From Leptospira montravelensis (GTDB taxonomy: Bacteria; Spirochaetota; Leptospiria; Leptospirales; Leptospiraceae), in contig NZ_RQFO01000017.1 in assembly GCF_004770045.1 (NCBI RefSeq), forward strand, positions 1-64,000: 64,000 nt of DNA, read 5' to 3'. Shown here piece after piece: positions 61,779 to 64,000 of this stretch; the first letter of the stretch is position 1, and each line of letters starts with the position of its first letter. The notes below the pieces were generated by a model, which saw nothing but the letters and a program-made list of their open reading frames with translations, ran no database searches and had not been told where the DNA came from. A program made the position numbers and the translations under genes.

Positions 61779-62933
61779 TTACTTTTTATTCTTTTTTTCC
61801 AATGATTTTTGAAGGGCTAAACCAAAACTAGAAACAGCACCTGTTGATTCCTCTTTGGACATATACTCTTGGTATTCCATCCGGTCTTTGGCTTCTGCCG
61901 CTTTAGAAATTGACAAAGCAATTTGTCTTTTTTCAGGATTGATCTCCATCACAAACACTTCCAACTTTTGCCCAGGATTAAAAACTGTATTTAGCGGAGT
62001 GCGTGAGGGAACTCCTGTTTCTTTGTTCGGAACAAGTCCAGAAAAATCATCACCTAACCGAACAAAGAGGCCAAATGGTTTGATCGACTCTAATGTCCCT
62101 GTCACAATATCAGATTCTTTAAAAGGAAGTTTCCCTGACCAAGGGTCTGACAAAAAGTCTTTTACGCTGAGAGAGATTTTGTTAGTAACCCAATCAAGCG
62201 TAAGAATTTTGGCCCGTAACGTTTCTCCGACACGAAATTCTGTGGTTAAATCAGCATTTTTTTTGTAAGTTGCTTCTGATTGAGGAACCAAGGCATCAAA
62301 CCCGTCCATATCCACGATGAGTCCAAATTTATGAATGCTTTTTACAGTGCAGGATACAAACATTCCGGCCTTTAACTCTTCGCGTAACAGTTGTTTTTTG
62401 GTTTCTCTTTCTTTATCTGCAATTTTTTTCTGAGATAAAACAATTTTATTTTGTTTTTTACCAATTTCAGAAATCACAAATTTAATTCGTTTGCCGGCAA
62501 TATTTGTTCCTTTTAAGGAACCATCTAATTGACTAAAAGGTACGAATGCTGGATGACTTCCCAGTTTTACATCCCATCCGCCATTAGATTCAACTAACAT
62601 TTGGCCAAGAACAGGGATTTCATATTGAGCTGCCATCTCCATATTTTCTTCTGTTAGGTTGTCTCCAGAAAGACAGGTGGTAAAATAAAAATCGCCCGAG
62701 TTTTCTTTTAAAAAATAAACAACAAGTGAATCACCAACCTTAGGTAAAACTTCTTCTCTCCATTCTTCCGTAGAGATATTTCCTGTGATTTTATTTTCTA
62801 TGGTTCGAATGAACACATAATCATTTTTAACAGCTGTTACTTTGGCTTCATGACGTGAGCCAGGTTCAATGGATTGTCTTTTTTTAAAACTTTCTTCTAA
62901 TAAACGTTCAAATTCTGAGGATGGGCCTTTCAT
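61779..62933 (-). CDS. S1-domain RNA-binding protein (ribosomal S1-like)
   Basis: The 384-residue protein has four S1 repeats: about residues 24-90 (GSRHEAKVTAVKNDYVFIRT), 105-165 (degenerate, GQMLVESNGGWDVKLGSH), 190-258 (AGMFVSCTVKSIHKFGLIVDM) and 275-345 (TGTLESIKPFGLFVRLGDD). A short acidic/basic N-terminus and a Lys-rich tail surround them. Ribosomal S1 in other bacteria has four to six repeats, so this could be the S1 homologue or a separate RNA-binding protein. It overlaps the amidohydrolase-like gene by four bases and trmL follows after eight bases. Confidence 0.88.
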   Translation of the reverse strand: MKGPSSEFERLLEESFKKRQSIEPGSRHEAKVTAVKNDYVFIRTIENKITGNISTEEWREEVLPKVGDSLVVYFLKENSGDFYFTTCLSGDNLTEENMEMAAQYEIPVLGQMLVESNGGWDVKLGSHPAFVPFSQLDGSLKGTNIAGKRIKFVISEIGKKQNKIVLSQKKIADKERETKKQLLREELKAGMFVSCTVKSIHKFGLIVDMDGFDALVPQSEATYKKNADLTTEFRVGETLRAKILTLDWVTNKISLSVKDFLSDPWSGKLPFKESDIVTGTLESIKPFGLFVRLGDDFSGLVPNKETGVPSRTPLNTVFNPGQKLEVFVMEINPEKRQIALSISKAAEAKDRMEYQEYMSKEESTGAVSSFGLALQKSLEKKNKK

Positions 62934-64000
62934 TTTGCGGTTCCTTCCTTGGTGGGTTTAGGGGTATAGACCAATTTTCCTCCTAATATCATGGATTCAA
63001 TTGGAAATATTCCGGAACTGCGTTTCAGAGGATTTTCGTCATGAATGGAAAAATGGGCAGGCCCACCGACCCGAATTTTCCCCTCATGATCTGTGCCCAT
63101 ATAGGAACAAGTGCGTAAGGTCAAAGTTTGGATGATGTCACGGCGGATTTGGGAAAGAGATTCTGGGTCTCTACTGGTAGGAAGTATACTTGGGGAAAAA
63201 CTTCCAAAAAGGGAGGCCCAAAACCCAGGTTTTCCTTTCACGAACTCGGCCTTCCGTTCCTCAGGTTTGGCCAAAATTGCCTCCCAAAGTCGGATTTCCA
63301 CAATGGCTGCTTGGCCAGGGAAAAGTCCCCAATGCCCAGCCCCGCTGGCAAAGAGTAAATTTTTCCCAACATCGGCTTCCGTCTGGAAATTAGATTGGTA
63401 GGGGGAAAAGGAAAGTTTTTCAGAAGTATCCTCCTCCGCATCCCAAGACAAGGAATCCTTCCAACGTGATCCAAAAACCGAATGGAGACGGGACCAAACT
63501 TGGACCTCTTCTTTCCAAAGTTCTGGATTTGTTTTTAATTCCTGGAGATACAAAATAGACAACATAGGAGCCCAACGAAAGTCCCGTTTTTGAGCTCGGT
63601 ACAGATTGGTTCCCTCTGGCATGGGATGAAAGATCACGGGAAAACCGGTATCGAGAGCATCCTCCCAGCTGGTTTTATCCGCAAAGGTATAAGCAACAGG
63701 AAGATACCCTCTTTCTTCTCCTTCTCTGCGTTTGGCAAAAAGTTCCGTTTGAGAAAATCCCCGGTTTTCTACTTCTTTTAAAAAGATAGGGAGGTGGCGG
63801 TTTCTTTTCGAATCGGGGGATCCGGTAAGCCCTGATTGGTAGAGAATCTCCTTCCCAGTAGTAAGTTCTGGATACAAAGCCGGTTTTTGGGATTGGGTGA
63901 TGATGGGAGAAAACCACTTTGATTTGGAAATTTCGGTTTGTAAATTAGCCAATGGGGGATCGCCTACCGACTCAATGTGGCTAAATCCAGCCGCTAAAAA
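62930..64000 (-). CDS. Amidohydrolase-like protein, partial at window edge
   Basis: The frame is open to the right end: before the TTG at 63952 it continues as GFSHIESVGDPPLANLQ. The 5' end therefore lies beyond base 64000. The C-terminus (EGKIRVGGPAHFSIHDENP, ESMILGGKLVYTP) matches the end of metal-dependent amidohydrolases (G-x-I-x-x-G-ADlvv pattern). In the segment that usually has the metal-ligand Asp (GTDSG), it reads ASGAGHWG, so the catalytic Asp appears lost. The HxH motif would lie outside the window. It may be a non-catalytic paralogue. It overlaps the S1 gene by four bases. Confidence 0.7.
   Translation of the reverse strand, partial: FLAAGFSHIESVGDPPLANLQTEISKSKWFSPIITQSQKPALYPELTTGKEILYQSGLTGSPDSKRNRHLPIFLKEVENRGFSQTELFAKRREGEERGYLPVAYTFADKTSWEDALDTGFPVIFHPMPEGTNLYRAQKRDFRWAPMLSILYLQELKTNPELWKEEVQVWSRLHSVFGSRWKDSLSWDAEEDTSEKLSFSPYQSNFQTEADVGKNLLFASGAGHWGLFPGQAAIVEIRLWEAILAKPEERKAEFVKGKPGFWASLFGSFSPSILPTSRDPESLSQIRRDIIQTLTLRTCSYMGTDHEGKIRVGGPAHFSIHDENPLKRSSGIFPIESMILGGKLVYTPKPTKEGTAK

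Noticed and set aside
1..64000. CRISPR array, tRNA, transposase or prophage genes
   Set aside because: No regularly spaced repeats, cloverleaf-like sequences, DDE transposase motifs or phage structural genes were seen on either strand.

Overview
The window looks like chromosomal DNA of a Leptospira species. The evidence is about 38-40% GC by eye, isolated 5S rRNA genes not linked to 16S/23S, many Leptospira-type outer-membrane and hypothetical proteins, a scattered histidine pathway and spirochaete-style lipoproteins. A lipase with its own foldase, a four-cysteine FNR-like regulator and many house-keeping enzymes would fit a free-living (saprophytic-clade) species, but the species cannot be fixed from sequence reading alone.

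Layout. 1-5.6 kb is a plastic, AT-rich accessory stretch. It is bracketed by two nearly identical 5S rRNA genes in the same orientation and holds two outer-membrane proteins, a VOC-fold protein, a small putative lipoprotein, an intact XRE antitoxin beside a broken toxin gene, and hairpin-rich palindromic elements resembling integron attC sites. 5.6-8.6 kb has a GyrI-like protein, a PrsW-type membrane protease and a TonB-like membrane protein. 8.6-14.7 kb runs on the plus strand: glycyl-tRNA synthetase, an acetyltransferase, a secreted lipase with its foldase, and apolipoprotein N-acyltransferase. 14.8-21.5 kb carries an XPB-N-like protein, an ABC1/UbiB kinase, FeoA/FeoB iron uptake and a NeuB-type synthase. 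21.6-28.8 kb is minus-strand: VKOR-DsbA, HisA-HisH-HisB, a small membrane ORF, rhomboid protease, an FNR-like regulator and an enoyl-CoA hydratase. 28.8-38.4 kb holds a PilZ-like protein, a TPR protein, a penicillin-acylase homologue, a lytic transglycosylase and a large hybrid membrane histidine kinase.

38.5-41.1 kb carries three tandem, highly similar secreted serine-hydrolase-like proteins. 41.2-46.4 kb is the most coherent regulated unit: a CsoR/CstR-family repressor, a DUF2892 membrane protein, a TolC-like channel and an RND pump, with palindromic operator candidates in front of both transcription units. The repressor keeps the two cysteines but not the histidine of copper-sensing CsoR, so reactive-sulfur sensing is a reasonable hypothesis.

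46.4-64 kb holds a methyltransferase, a flavin oxidoreductase coupled to a CoA-transferase, an MsbA-like exporter head-to-head with an orphan solute-binding lipoprotein, and then a long minus-strand run of closely packed genes (amidohydrolase-like protein, S1-domain protein, TrmL, HATPase protein, UvrB, Lon, PBP1A). No tRNA, CRISPR array, transposase, prophage or plasmid function was recognised.
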